From Halomarinibacterium sedimenti (GTDB lineage: Bacteria > Bacteroidota > Bacteroidia > Flavobacteriales > Flavobacteriaceae), in assembly GCF_019312585.1 (NCBI RefSeq), contig NZ_JAHWDP010000002.1, positions 1 through 64,000 on the forward strand: a stretch of 64,000 nt of DNA, written 5' to 3'. Both the position numbers and the translations under genes were made by a program. This document shows positions 7,436-17,149 of the stretch, in pieces (the first letter of the stretch is position 1; each line of letters begins with the position of its first letter). The notes under the pieces were generated by a model, which had not been told where the DNA came from, searched no databases, and worked only from the letters and a program-made list of their open reading frames with translations.

Positions 7436-9547
7436 TTAATCTATTAACATTCTTTTTGTATCGATTCTTTTTCCGTCTAGGTACAATGTATATAAGTATA
7501 TCCCTGAGCTTAAAGCAGTTCTACTAAATTCAATACTTCCCTCTCCTACTTTATTTACAGGGATCCTCCTTAGTATTTGACCTGTAACAGTAGTTAAGAC
7601 AATTTCTGCTTTATTATATTCAAAAGGAATGTAATATCTAATACTTGTGACATCCCCATATGGGTTTGGTATATTTTGAAATAAGTACGGACTATTTGGG
7701 TCTGAAATAATATCATCTATTGGTAATTGACAAGCACAAGCCTCTAAAAATTCTACTCGAGCTATAAGATCATCTATTTGGAGCTGCTGACTAGCGTTTT
7801 CTACTTCTAATGGAATTAAAATGGAAGATAAATCCACTTCCACAACATTCGAATTTTCAAGCTGAAGCTTTAACAAATTTCCTTCTAGATTGAACGTCGT
7901 AATACTTTGGTTATCTGTATTATCTAAATATCCCGAAAGATCAACACTTCCTCCATCTTCTAAATCAAGAGAATTCCCAGTGAGTGTCAATTGTTGGTCA
8001 TCTGTACCTGAATTATTAAAAACCGAAAGATCCACATCTTCTGAAGTTCCTCCAGAAATACCAATAGTCAATATGTTACCCGCCAGTCCTGAACCAGAAA
8101 TGTTTTGGTTGTCGGTATTGTCTAGATATCCTGATAAATCAACATTCCCTCCATCTTCAAGTGCTAAAGTATTACCCGTTAAAGATAATTGTTGGTCGTC
8201 GGTATTATCTAGGTATCCTGAAAGATTCACAGTTTGTGTTGGGGCACCATCGTTTTCTAAAGACAATTCCAAGTTGTTTCCATTTAATTGAAATACATCC
8301 GCAACTTGGTCATCGGTATTATCCAAATACCCTGAAAGATCTACTATTTGTGTTGCTGCCCCATCATTTTCTAAGGAAAGTTCTAGGTTATTTCCATTCA
8401 ATTGAAATACATCCGCAACTTGGTCATCGGTATTATCTAAAAATCCTGATAAATCAACTGTCTGTGTAGCTACCCCATCATCTTCTAAGGAAAGTTCTAA
8501 GTTATTCCCGTTTAATTGAAAGACATCCGCAACTTGGTCATCGGTATTATCTAAATATCCAGAAAGATCAACAGTTAGAGTTGCAACTCCATCATCCTCT
8601 AAAGACAGTTCTAAGTCATTCCCGTTTAATTGAAAGACATCAGCAGTCTGGTCATCTGCCCCTGCAGTTTTCCAAAGAGCGCCATCCCATGTATATAACA
8701 AACCATCATCTGTATTAAAAACCACGACACCAACTTCTGCCGCGCCAAGAGCGACCCCTAGTGCATCACGTTGTACTGTTGTCAATCTATTTAATTGAAG
8801 TCCTTTGTTTGTAGCATTTAGGTCAATTGATGCGTTTGGGTTAGGATAATTTGTACCTGCCATACCCACTCCAATATTTCCATCGTCACCTAGGCTTAAT
8901 GTTCCAGTTGGTGCTCCAGGCTGTATTCTAAAAGGCAAGGTACTACCATTAGTAGCGTCTCTAACAAAAAAATTGGATTCATTTCCAGCAATATCCCATG
9001 TCTGCGGCGTAAATCCACTTGATCCATTTTGTTCCAAACGCATAGTAGGTGTATCGCCGTCTGTTATTTGTAATTCGACCACAGGGGTATTAGTCCCCAA
9101 TCCTACATTACCTCCACTACTACTTACATGAATAGCATTGGCTCCCGCTCCTGCTTCAATGCGGAAAGGGTTATTACCAGCAGTAGCATCGTCAACAGCA
9201 AAATAACTTTCTCCTCCATTTGTTTGATCATTAATAGTGATTCTCCAATCATTTCCAGGGAAGGTGCCTACGCTGGTATCATCAAAGTGGATACGCAAAT
9301 TGTTTTCTTTTAATCGAACGGTGTCAAACCCAAAGCTTTCACCATTCACGCAATCAAAGCCCACGCAAAGACTTCCGCCATTAATTATGACATCGTCAGC
9401 ATGAATAATATCTCTCGTGGGAACATCACGATCTACAATTGGACTACCTATAGGAGGTTGTGCCAAACTTGAATCAGATTCTTGAGCCATAATACTAATT
9501 GGCAACACAAGAAAAACACATAATAGAATAAAAGAATGGAATTTCAT
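7436..9547 (-). CDS. Repeat-rich surface protein with T9SS type A sorting domain
   Basis: A 703-residue secreted protein. Residues 1-21 are a signal peptide. Residues 140-290 resemble the tail-fibre-like region seen in many flavobacterial surface proteins (GNVGLGTNTP). Residues 298-449 are four near-identical 38-residue repeats (DDQVADVFQLNGNNLELSL), followed by shorter 29-residue variants to about 590. The last 80 residues (from NIPNPYGDVTSIRYYIP to RMLID) are a T9SS type A C-terminal domain, which directs export across the outer membrane and attachment. The repeats suggest a fibrous adhesin or stalk. No catalytic motif is seen. Confidence 0.85.
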   Translation of the reverse strand: MKFHSFILLCVFLVLPISIMAQESDSSLAQPPIGSPIVDRDVPTRDIIHADDVIINGGSLCVGFDCVNGESFGFDTVRLKENNLRIHFDDTSVGTFPGNDWRITINDQTNGGESYFAVDDATAGNNPFRIEAGAGANAIHVSSSGGNVGLGTNTPVVELQITDGDTPTMRLEQNGSSGFTPQTWDIAGNESNFFVRDATNGSTLPFRIQPGAPTGTLSLGDDGNIGVGMAGTNYPNPNASIDLNATNKGLQLNRLTTVQRDALGVALGAAEVGVVVFNTDDGLLYTWDGALWKTAGADDQTADVFQLNGNDLELSLEDDGVATLTVDLSGYLDNTDDQVADVFQLNGNNLELSLEDDGVATQTVDLSGFLDNTDDQVADVFQLNGNNLELSLENDGAATQIVDLSGYLDNTDDQVADVFQLNGNNLELSLENDGAPTQTVNLSGYLDNTDDQQLSLTGNTLALEDGGNVDLSGYLDNTDNQNISGSGLAGNILTIGISGGTSEDVDLSVFNNSGTDDQQLTLTGNSLDLEDGGSVDLSGYLDNTDNQSITTFNLEGNLLKLQLENSNVVEVDLSSILIPLEVENASQQLQIDDLIARVEFLEACACQLPIDDIISDPNSPYLFQNIPNPYGDVTSIRYYIPFEYNKAEIVLTTVTGQILRRIPVNKVGEGSIEFSRTALSSGIYLYTLYLDGKRIDTKRMLID
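8201..8656 (-). repeat. Four tandem 114-bp in-frame repeats
   Basis: Four head-to-tail 114-bp units encode the 38-residue DDQ...LDNT repeats 298-449 of the surface protein. The copies differ by a few substitutions such as NGNDLE/NGNNLE and EDDGVA/ENDGAA. Unequal recombination could change copy number without breaking the frame. Confidence 0.9.
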
Positions 9548-9722
9548 AAAAAGGATTTTGGTTAGTTAGTTTTCTAAATTTAAAAAAATTAATTCTGTAT
9601 TCTGGACTTTAAATGGTTTAATCGATTAAAAAGCCAAAATCAAGATAAAGGGTTAGTAAAATACCATAGCTCTGTTTTTAATTGTTTTATATTTATTGAA
9701 TTATTATGAGTTAAATAACTTT

Positions 9723-12700
9723 ATGGTTTTAAATCAATTTAAACGGGTTTTTGTCTTTATCACCTTATTTCAGGTAATGGGGTTATATGCCCAACAGTCT
9801 TCAAGCATTTCAGATATTATTGATAAAATTTATGATTTAGAAAAAGAACGGGATCCCAAATGTTATGCTACCGCAAATAGACTTGAAGATTTTATGTATG
9901 GCACTCCACTAGAAGAAGAAGCCCGAAATTTAAAGATTGATATTCAGAAAGAATTTATTTATTATTTAAAGGAAAAAGGTTCTGCCCTTGCCAAAAACGG
10001 CAATCATTTAAAAATAAAAAGAATACACCTAGAGTCCGTATTGCAAGATTTAACCGAATACAAATTACTAGAAAATGGAAATTATCAATACAAACTCACT
10101 ACAGGAACCATTACTATAAACGCCAAGGATTATAGACAATACGCATCTGTTTCTTATGGATACCGTTCTTTATTATCGGTAGAGCAAGATTTATTTTATT
10201 TTTCTGAAAATAAGTTGTTGGCTTTTGATAGTGAAGCATTGCAACTTGCAAATGAATATGTAAATCTTATTACGTTAGTCACTTTAAAAATAGCCGACAT
10301 CAATGCTCGAAAAGCAAATGAAAAAACAATTTCTAAAGAACGATTAAAAGAAAGTTGGTTATTAATTCTAAATGAATCAAAAAACAAAAATTCTTTATCA
10401 ATTTCGAAGTATCCAAAACAAGATAGGAAAATAATAAAAGCTTCAGAAAACAATGAAATTCTTGAAGAAATAATAACTAAAAAAATCGAAGCCTATACAA
10501 CCTACAATCAGCTTTCAGAAAGTGTTTTTTTGAGAAATATTCAAGTGTATTTTGCACGTCAAAAATGGCCTACAGATTTACCAACTTCAAATAATCTTCG
10601 ATCCTACTATATAGAATCCTTAATTGGTTTTACAAAGTCTTTATTAGAACTTTCAAATAAAAATAGCTCAGCATCAAATTCTCAAATAATTCGACCTATT
10701 CAAGTTCAAAAAGCACTTCATTTATTTTTACCAAGTGAAACAAATACTTTTGAAGATGTCACCTTTTTTCCAAATAATTTGACTGAAAAAATTGCGATAG
10801 AATCCTACGATTTGGATGCCTTTCGAGATAGTGGATTTCATTGGAGGATATTAGGTTATGCCTTAGATGATTTAGCAAAAGAAAATATAAAAAGTATTGA
10901 TCCTAATGCAGCTGAACAATTGGTTGAAGGGATTGCACAATTTGGAGTATTGGTGCTTCGTGTAGCCGGAGAAATTTCAAAAAATGATGCTAAAACAGTT
11001 CTTGATATTTCAGCTATTGAAAAAGCACGTAAGCACATCCAATCCTTAATAAATACCTATGATTTTACGGATGTAAAGAAAGAGGTTTCTAAAATTAACT
11101 CATCAAATAATTCCTCAACATCATCAATTGGAAAATTTGATATTGTAAATAATATTACGGGGGTAGATTTTGAACATAAATCATCAGACTGGCTCAATAG
11201 GTTTATAAGAAGCTACTCAACATCCCTAGAAGAAAATGTTATTAAACTTTCAATACCACCTGCTTTTGGGGGATCTGGTGTGGCATGTGAGGACCTAAAC
11301 AACGATGGCTGGATGGACATTCTTCTTTTAGGAGGTTTTGGCAACAAGCTTTTGATTAATCAACAAAATGGAAGTTTTAAGGATGTTACCCAAAGTACCC
11401 TTTTAAACGCTTGGGACAATGACTTAAAGTCCTACGGTGAAGCAAGACAACCAATTATTGCAGATTTCGACAATAACGGGACACAGGATGTTTTTATCTC
11501 GTACGTCAACGCACAACATAAATTGTACAATAACCAAGGCGAATTAGAATTTGTGGATGTATCCAACATAGCTAATTTAGGAGGCGAAAATGCTGTAGCG
11601 GGTCCGGCAACGGCTTTCGACTTTGACAATGACGGATTGCTGGATATCTATATTGGTTATTTTGGAAATTACATTGAAGGGATACTTCCTACCATTAGAA
11701 GAGACAACCAAAATGGAATGCCTAACAAGCTCTTCAGGAATTTAGGAAATTTTAAGTTTGAAGAAGTTGATTATTTGCGCGACATTTCTTCAGATACAGG
11801 TTGGACTCAGGCGGTTGGTCACTCTGATATTAATCAAGATGGTTGGCAAGATGTTATTGTTGGCAATGATTTTGGAGTCAACAAATATTATATAAACAAC
11901 CAAGATGGTACTTTTTCTGAAATAAGCAAGCAATTAGGAACCGATAAGCCTTCCTATACTATGAACGTTGGGATCACCGATTTGAACGGAGATTTTTATC
12001 CAGATTTTTACATATCCAATATTGTAGTCATGCAAAAGGATGAAAAATATGTGAGTCCCAATGAAAATACCACCATGAAATTTGACCCAAAAAAAATGGC
12101 GAATATTAGAACGGTGGAAGCCAATGATTTGTTTCTATCTTCAGTTAATAATTCTGAAATTTCCTATCAACTTTCAGATAATATAGGAAGAGGATATTCG
12201 GCCACTGGTTGGTCTTGGGATGCCGATTTTTTTGACTTTGATAATGATGGAGACGAAGATTTGTATTGTTTAAATGGTATGAATGACTTCAGCGTATATT
12301 CTAGTGAAAATCCATTTTATTTTGAACGAGAAGAAGAATCAAAATCCATAGAATATGCCCAAAGTGATCGTGAAAAAAATGTATTCTTTGTAAATGAGGA
12401 GGGTATTCTTCTTAACAAGGCCGAAGAGTTTGCGCTCGATTTAAATAGCAATGCAAGAAGTGCTTCTTATTTCGATTTTGATGAAGATGGCGATCTTGAT
12501 ATTATTATCAATAATTATCATGAAAAGGCTACATTTCTAGAGAATAAAACATCCAATGAAAATGATTGGATTAAAATAAAACTCATTGGGAATCCAGAGG
12601 CTAAAATTAATAACGATGCTATAGGTTCTTCAATCATTATAAACGGAGCCATTTGGAGAGAAATTCACAGTACTACAGGATATCTATCAGTACATCCAAA

Positions 12701-12845
12701 GCAACAACATTTTGGACTTGGCATAAATAAAATGGTTACCCTTGAGGTTCGCTGGAGTAATGGTGAGCGTTATACACTCGAAGGTCTTAAGGCAAATACT
12801 TCTTATGAAATTGAATATCCTAATAAGATAACCCAAAAGGATTAA
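9723..12845 (+). CDS. CRTAC1-like VCBS/FG-GAP repeat protein with ASPIC/UnbV domain
   Basis: A 1040-residue exported protein. The signal peptide ends GLYAQQ. The first ~480 residues are helical, without a family I recognise. Residues ~500-930 hold several calcium-binding FG-GAP/VCBS blades with motifs such as [30 protein letters not shown] and [10 protein letters not shown]. The end (about 945-1030) is an ASPIC/UnbV domain including HFGLG and VRWSNGE. Such proteins are surface or extracellular, possibly for adhesion or polymer handling. I start at the ATG at 9723, since the upstream TTG at 9696 only adds residues before the signal peptide. It overlaps convergent purC by 4 bases. Confidence 0.85.
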   Translation: MVLNQFKRVFVFITLFQVMGLYAQQSSSISDIIDKIYDLEKERDPKCYATANRLEDFMYGTPLEEEARNLKIDIQKEFIYYLKEKGSALAKNGNHLKIKRIHLESVLQDLTEYKLLENGNYQYKLTTGTITINAKDYRQYASVSYGYRSLLSVEQDLFYFSENKLLAFDSEALQLANEYVNLITLVTLKIADINARKANEKTISKERLKESWLLILNESKNKNSLSISKYPKQDRKIIKASENNEILEEIITKKIEAYTTYNQLSESVFLRNIQVYFARQKWPTDLPTSNNLRSYYIESLIGFTKSLLELSNKNSSASNSQIIRPIQVQKALHLFLPSETNTFEDVTFFPNNLTEKIAIESYDLDAFRDSGFHWRILGYALDDLAKENIKSIDPNAAEQLVEGIAQFGVLVLRVAGEISKNDAKTVLDISAIEKARKHIQSLINTYDFTDVKKEVSKINSSNNSSTSSIGKFDIVNNITGVDFEHKSSDWLNRFIRSYSTSLEENVIKLSIPPAFGGSGVACEDLNNDGWMDILLLGGFGNKLLINQQNGSFKDVTQSTLLNAWDNDLKSYGEARQPIIADFDNNGTQDVFISYVNAQHKLYNNQGELEFVDVSNIANLGGENAVAGPATAFDFDNDGLLDIYIGYFGNYIEGILPTIRRDNQNGMPNKLFRNLGNFKFEEVDYLRDISSDTGWTQAVGHSDINQDGWQDVIVGNDFGVNKYYINNQDGTFSEISKQLGTDKPSYTMNVGITDLNGDFYPDFYISNIVVMQKDEKYVSPNENTTMKFDPKKMANIRTVEANDLFLSSVNNSEISYQLSDNIGRGYSATGWSWDADFFDFDNDGDEDLYCLNGMNDFSVYSSENPFYFEREEESKSIEYAQSDREKNVFFVNEEGILLNKAEEFALDLNSNARSASYFDFDEDGDLDIIINNYHEKATFLENKTSNENDWIKIKLIGNPEAKINNDAIGSSIIINGAIWREIHSTTGYLSVHPKQQHFGLGINKMVTLEVRWSNGERYTLEGLKANTSYEIEYPNKITQKD

Positions 12846-13792
12846 TGTTTTAAATACGCCAAAACATTTTTTTCAATTCGTTCCTGAATTTTTGAAACAT
12901 CGGCCTTTACAAAAGCCTCCCCCGTAATGTTTTCGTAGAGTTCTATATATCTTTCAGAAACCGTTTCAATGTATTCATCGCTCATAAAAGGTACTTGTTG
13001 TCCTTCCAATCCTTGAAACCCATTTTGAATTAGCCATTGTCTCACAAACTCTTTGGAAAGTTGTTTTTGAGGCTCACCCTTTTGTTGTCTTTCTTGATAG
13101 CCATTAGCATAGAAAAAACGTGAAGAATCGGGCGTGTGGATTTCATCAATTAAAACAATCCTACCTTCTTTAGTTTTTCCGAATTCATACTTTGTATCTA
13201 CCAAAATCAAACCTCTCTCAGCCGCTATTTCAGTACCTCTTTGAAACAATTTACGAGTATAATCCTCCAACTGAAGGTAATCTGTTTCAGAAACAATGCC
13301 CCGTTTTAATATATTCTCCCTAGAAATATCCTCATCGTGGTCGCCTTTTTCGGCTTTGGTCGCAGGCGTGATAATAGGAGTTGGAAATTGATCATTTTCT
13401 TTCATCCCATCGGGCATTGGTACACCGCAAATCATTCGTTTTCCTGCTTTGTATTCGCGTGCCGCGTGGCCACTTAAATAGCCTCTAATGACCATTTCTA
13501 CTTTAAACGGTTCACAAGCGATTCCTACGGCTACATTAGGGTCTGGGGTAGCTAGCAACCAATTAGGCACCAAATCCTCAGTATCCTTCATCATTTTGGT
13601 GGCTATCTGATTTAATATCTGCCCTTTATACGGAATCCCCTTTGGCATCACTACGTCAAAAGCACTAAGCCTATCGGTAGCAATCATCACCAAAATATCA
13701 TTTTTTAGGGTATATACTTCACGCACTTTTCCTTTATAGACTTTCTTCTGTCCAGGAAACTGAAAGTTAGTATCAATAATGGTATTACTCAT
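12842..13792 (-). CDS. purC: Phosphoribosylaminoimidazolesuccinocarboxamide synthase
   Basis: A 316-residue SAICAR synthetase of the longer type found in Bacteroidota. It joins aspartate to CAIR with ATP in de novo purine synthesis in the cytoplasm. Recognisable blocks are GKVREVY near the N-terminus, [35 protein letters not shown] and the later LVDTKYEFG and [12 protein letters not shown]. Its start overlaps the phoH stop (TAATG), so the two are co-transcribed and coupled. The 3' end converges on and overlaps the CRTAC1-like gene by 4 bases. Confidence 0.97.
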   Translation of the reverse strand: MSNTIIDTNFQFPGQKKVYKGKVREVYTLKNDILVMIATDRLSAFDVVMPKGIPYKGQILNQIATKMMKDTEDLVPNWLLATPDPNVAVGIACEPFKVEMVIRGYLSGHAAREYKAGKRMICGVPMPDGMKENDQFPTPIITPATKAEKGDHDEDISRENILKRGIVSETDYLQLEDYTRKLFQRGTEIAAERGLILVDTKYEFGKTKEGRIVLIDEIHTPDSSRFFYANGYQERQQKGEPQKQLSKEFVRQWLIQNGFQGLEGQQVPFMSDEYIETVSERYIELYENITGEAFVKADVSKIQERIEKNVLAYLKH

Positions 13793-14745
13793 TAGTTTCG
13801 ATTTTCAATGGCATCGTACGCTGCAATTACTTTCTTCACTAAACGGTGGCGAATCACATCTTTATCATCCAAGTAAATCATTCCAACACCTTCTATTTCT
13901 TTTAAAACTAATAACGCCTCTTTTAAACCTGAAATCACTCTCCTAGGCAAATCTATTTGACCTGGATCTCCCGTAATCATAAACTTTGCATTTTTCCCCA
14001 TTCGAGTTAAAAACATCTTCATTTGTGCATGAGTTGTGTTTTGACCTTCGTCTAAAATTACAAAAGCATTGTCTAAGGTTCTTCCTCTCATAAATGCAAG
14101 GGGTGCAATTTGGATGACTCCTTTTTCAATAAAAGATTCCAATTTTTCATGGGGAATCATGTCCCGCAAGGCATCATACAGAGGTTGCATATAAGGATCA
14201 AGTTTTTCTTTTAGGTCTCCTGGGAGGAATCCTAAATTTTCACCTGCTTCCACGGCTGGTCGAGTTAAAATAATTCTTTTAACTTGTTTCTCCTTTAACG
14301 CTTTAACCGCTAAGGCAACACCCGTATAGGTCTTTCCTGTTCCAGCGGGTCCAATGGCAAAAACCATATCATTTTTGAACATAGATTCCACCAAACGCCT
14401 CTGATTGACGGTTTGTGCTTTTATAAGTTTTCCATTAACACCGTGTAATAGTACTTGGTCACTCCCTTCGGACGTTTGATATTCTTCCTTGCTATCACTA
14501 GACAAAACCCTTTCTATTGAGTTTTCATCAATTTTGTTGTATTTAGCATAGTGCTCCAAAATTAAGGTAAGGCGGGTGTCAAATTCTTCAAGAATTTCTT
14601 CGTCTCCGTAGGCAGTGATTTTATTTCCTCTGGCAACAATCTTAAGTTTAGGGAAGTATTTTTTGATAAGTTCAATGTTAGCATTTTGATTTCCAAAGAA
14701 ATCTCTGGGGCTAATTTCAGTAAGTTCGACTATAAGTTCGTTCAA
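13792..14745 (-). CDS. PhoH family ATPase
   Basis: A 317-residue PhoH-like cytoplasmic ATPase, related to the helicase core of RecD and implicated in RNA metabolism in other bacteria. The Walker A motif is GPAGTGKT at 132-139, Walker B is VILDEGQN at 229-236, and [13 protein letters not shown] follows as motif III. A short N-terminal KH-like or PhoL-type region (1-110) precedes the core. It is first in an operon with purC. The promoter at 14803-14810 is back to back with the one for the SAM hydrolase gene. Confidence 0.92.
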   Translation of the reverse strand: MNELIVELTEISPRDFFGNQNANIELIKKYFPKLKIVARGNKITAYGDEEILEEFDTRLTLILEHYAKYNKIDENSIERVLSSDSKEEYQTSEGSDQVLLHGVNGKLIKAQTVNQRRLVESMFKNDMVFAIGPAGTGKTYTGVALAVKALKEKQVKRIILTRPAVEAGENLGFLPGDLKEKLDPYMQPLYDALRDMIPHEKLESFIEKGVIQIAPLAFMRGRTLDNAFVILDEGQNTTHAQMKMFLTRMGKNAKFMITGDPGQIDLPRRVISGLKEALLVLKEIEGVGMIYLDDKDVIRHRLVKKVIAAYDAIENRN

Positions 14746-14802
14746 AAGCGATATAATTTTAAGAGAGATACATAGTTATTGTAAATATAGTTTTTCTAAT
14801 CG

Positions 14803-14810
14803 CAAAAGTA
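14803..14810 (-). promoter_or_regulatory. -7 element (TACTTTTG) for phoH-purC
   Basis: Exact TAnnTTTG match on the minus strand, 58 bases upstream of the PhoH start. It lies only 3 bp from the opposite-facing element at 14814-14821. Confidence 0.55.
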
Positions 14811-14813
14811 CCT

Positions 14814-14821
14814 TATTTTTG
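14814..14821 (+). promoter_or_regulatory. -7 element (TATTTTTG) for SAM hydrolase operon
   Basis: Exact TAnnTTTG match, 39 bases upstream of the ATG at 14860. Each -33 region would lie across or beyond the other promoter's start site. Confidence 0.55.
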
Positions 14822-14859
14822 TACGAGTTGTTTTAACAAAATATCAACAATTTTTCAGA

Positions 14860-15690
14860 ATGCCCATTGTAACCCTAACGACAGATTTTGGAGAGAAAGA
14901 TCATTATGTAGGTGCCGTTAAGGGTGCTATATATAGTGAATTGGAATCGCTTCGCATTGTTGATATCTCACATTCTATTTCTCCTTTTCATATTACGGAA
15001 GCCGCTTATATCATTCAAAACGCTTACAGAAGTTTCCCAAAAGGTACGATTCATATTATTGGAATTGACAGTGAACTCAATGCCGAAAACAAACACATTG
15101 CCGTGGCGCTCGATGGTCATTTTTTTGTTTGTGCTAACAATGGCATTATTTCTTTATTAGCTTCAGAAATAAAACCCGAAAAAATTGTGGAGATTAATAT
15201 TCACGATCGTGTAGAATCTAATTTCCCGGTATTAGATGTATTTGTAAAAGTAGCGTGCCATATTGCCCGTGGAGGAACCTTGGAAGTAATTGGAAAACTC
15301 ATTGATGATTTAAAGGAACTGAAAGGAATAAGACCCGTGGTAAATCCTGAAGCAAATCAGATTTTGGGTACGGTTATTTATATTGATAACTACGGAAATG
15401 TAATAACAAATATTACCAAAAGTTTGTTTGAAAAAATTGGAATGGGACGTGATTTTAAAATTTCTGCACGTACCGCTACCTTTTCTAATGTGCATAAAAA
15501 TTACAGTGATGCCATTAATTTTGACCTTCCACCAGAAAAGCGTGAAGAAGACGGAAAAAAATTAGCCCTTTGGAATTCATCTAATTATTTAGAATTGGCT
15601 ATTTATAAAAGTAACCCTAAAACCGTGGGTAGTGCTTCTACCCTATTCGGACTTGAATATTGGGATACTATCACCGTAAATTTTGAATAA
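14860..15690 (+). CDS. SAM hydroxide adenosyltransferase (DUF62 family)
   Basis: A 276-residue enzyme of the SAM-dependent chlorinase/fluorinase-like DUF62 family. Non-halogenating members hydrolyse S-adenosylmethionine to adenosine and methionine. The N-terminal TLTTDFGEKDHYVGAVKGAI and the middle block FFVCANNGIISLL are typical, and IYIDNYGNVITNI marks the C-terminal beta domain. The family's usual length is kept. It begins an operon with three small genes and gldFG, the first junction being TAATG. Whether it salvages SAM or has another role cannot be told. Confidence 0.9.
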   Translation: MPIVTLTTDFGEKDHYVGAVKGAIYSELESLRIVDISHSISPFHITEAAYIIQNAYRSFPKGTIHIIGIDSELNAENKHIAVALDGHFFVCANNGIISLLASEIKPEKIVEINIHDRVESNFPVLDVFVKVACHIARGGTLEVIGKLIDDLKELKGIRPVVNPEANQILGTVIYIDNYGNVITNITKSLFEKIGMGRDFKISARTATFSNVHKNYSDAINFDLPPEKREEDGKKLALWNSSNYLELAIYKSNPKTVGSASTLFGLEYWDTITVNFE

Positions 15691-15986
15691 TGTTTACAAG
15701 AATTGTAAAAATGGTTTTTGAACCTCAACACATTCCTGCTTTTTTGAATAATTTTGAAGAGGTAAAAGAAAAGATACGTGGGTTTGAAGGCTGTGAATTG
15801 TTAGAATTATATCGCGATAAAAATCAGGAAAATATATTTTTCACTTATAGCAGATGGAACGCCGAAGATGACCTTGAAAACTATAGAAATAGTGATTTAT
15901 TTAAAGAGGTTTGGAGTGTTACAAAACCCATGTTTAAAGAAAAAGCCGAAGCTTGGAGTGTGGATACCTTAGTTAATTTACCGTGA
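15690..15986 (+). CDS. Antibiotic biosynthesis monooxygenase (ABM) domain protein
   Basis: A 98-residue single-domain protein of the ABM ferredoxin-like fold (PF03992 type). The pattern MVFEPQHIPAFLNNFEEVKEKIRGFEGCELLELYRDKNQ and YSRWNAEDDLENYRNSDLF is characteristic. Members include haem-degrading and quinone monooxygenases, but small ones are often uncharacterised. It is translationally coupled to the SAM hydrolase upstream (TAATG) and the GNAT downstream (GTGA). Confidence 0.85.
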   Translation: MFTRIVKMVFEPQHIPAFLNNFEEVKEKIRGFEGCELLELYRDKNQENIFFTYSRWNAEDDLENYRNSDLFKEVWSVTKPMFKEKAEAWSVDTLVNLP

Positions 15987-16432
15987 AGATTATAAGAACA
16001 AATTCAGAAAATAAAGACTTTGTTGCATTGGTAAAACTACTTGATGCAGACCTAGCCATTCGTGATGGGGAGGACCACGCTTTTTACAACCAATTCAATA
16101 AAATTGGTATGTTGAAAAATGTGGTGGTTTGCTATGCGGAAGAAATTCCGGTAGGATGTGGCGCATTTAAGCCTTTTGAAGTGGATTCAGTTGAAATAAA
16201 ACGTATGTACACCCTGCCACAACAAAGAGGGAAAGGATTTGCCTCTTCTATTTTAAATGAATTAGAAACTTGGGCAAAAGAATTAGGGTTTACTTCGGCT
16301 GTATTAGAAACAGGGATAAAACAACCCGAAGCCATTGCACTCTATAAAAAAAATGGCTACAATAGAATGGACAACTACGGGCAATATGCTGGGGTAGAAA
16401 ACAGTTTATGTTTTGAAAAAGAATTGAGATAA
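15983..16432 (+). CDS. GNAT family N-acetyltransferase
   Basis: A 149-residue GNAT acetyltransferase that starts with GTG, overlapping the previous stop by 4 bases. The acetyl-CoA binding block is LPQQRGKGFASSILNELE, with the usual R/Q-x-x-G-x-G/A pattern, preceded by EIKRMYTL and followed by AIALYKKNGYNRM. It would acetylate an amine using acetyl-CoA in the cytoplasm. The substrate is unknown. It ends 3 bases before gldF and is probably in the same transcript. Confidence 0.88.
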   Translation: MKIIRTNSENKDFVALVKLLDADLAIRDGEDHAFYNQFNKIGMLKNVVVCYAEEIPVGCGAFKPFEVDSVEIKRMYTLPQQRGKGFASSILNELETWAKELGFTSAVLETGIKQPEAIALYKKNGYNRMDNYGQYAGVENSLCFEKELR

Positions 16433-16435
16433 TCT

Positions 16436-17149
16436 ATGCTTGCACTTATAAAAAAGGAAATAAACAGCTTCTTTGCTTCGCCTATAGGCTATTTGGTCAT
16501 AGGAGTGTTTTTAGTACTTAACGGCTTATTTCTTTGGGTGTTTTCGGGCAACTTCAACATTTTTGACAATGGCTTTGCCGATTTAGCACCTTTCTTCGAA
16601 CTTGCCCCATGGGTTTTTATATTTCTTATTCCTGCAATAACAATGCGTGCCTTTAGCGAAGAAAAACGTATGGGCACACTAGAATTATTGCTTACGAAGC
16701 CTATTTCTTTACAAAACATTGTTCTTGGAAAATATTTTGGAGCGCTACTATTAATACTACTTGCCTTACTCCCCACCCTTTTGTATGTTTTCACCATTTC
16801 AGATTTAGGAAATCCTCCTGGCAATTGGGACCTAGGAAGTACCATTGGCTCTTACATTGGGTTGTTATTCCTAGCCATGGCTTATACAGCTATCGGTGTG
16901 TTTTCTTCTACCCTTTCTGAAAATCAGATCGTAGCCTTTATCATCGCCGTACTGCTCTGCTTTATTATGTATTACGCCTTTGACGGAATTTCAACGGCTA
17001 TTAATGCCTTAGATGTTTCATTTTTAGGAATGCAAACACATTTTAATAGTGTGGCGCGTGGCGTACTAGATACTAGGGATATTGTTTATTTCTTAAGTGT
17101 ATCAGGATTCTTTTTAGTACTCACTTTTTTAAATCTGAAGAAAAAGTAA
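16436..17149 (+). CDS. gldF: Gliding motility ABC transporter permease GldF
   Basis: A 237-residue ABC-2 type permease with six predicted membrane helices. It matches GldF, the permease that works with GldA (ATPase, not in this window) and GldG and was first linked to gliding in Flavobacterium. The N-terminal KKEINSFFASPIGYLVI and the block AITMRAFSEEKRMGTLELLLTKP are typical. Its stop overlaps the gldG start by one base (TAATG). The genetic order gldF-gldG is conserved in this phylum. Confidence 0.93.
   Translation: MLALIKKEINSFFASPIGYLVIGVFLVLNGLFLWVFSGNFNIFDNGFADLAPFFELAPWVFIFLIPAITMRAFSEEKRMGTLELLLTKPISLQNIVLGKYFGALLLILLALLPTLLYVFTISDLGNPPGNWDLGSTIGSYIGLLFLAMAYTAIGVFSSTLSENQIVAFIIAVLLCFIMYYAFDGISTAINALDVSFLGMQTHFNSVARGVLDTRDIVYFLSVSGFFLVLTFLNLKKK

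Noticed and set aside
7890-8469. Antisense reading frames opposite the 114-bp repeats
   Set aside because: They are open only because the repeat is shared by all copies; composition is not protein-like and the minus-strand gene is clear.
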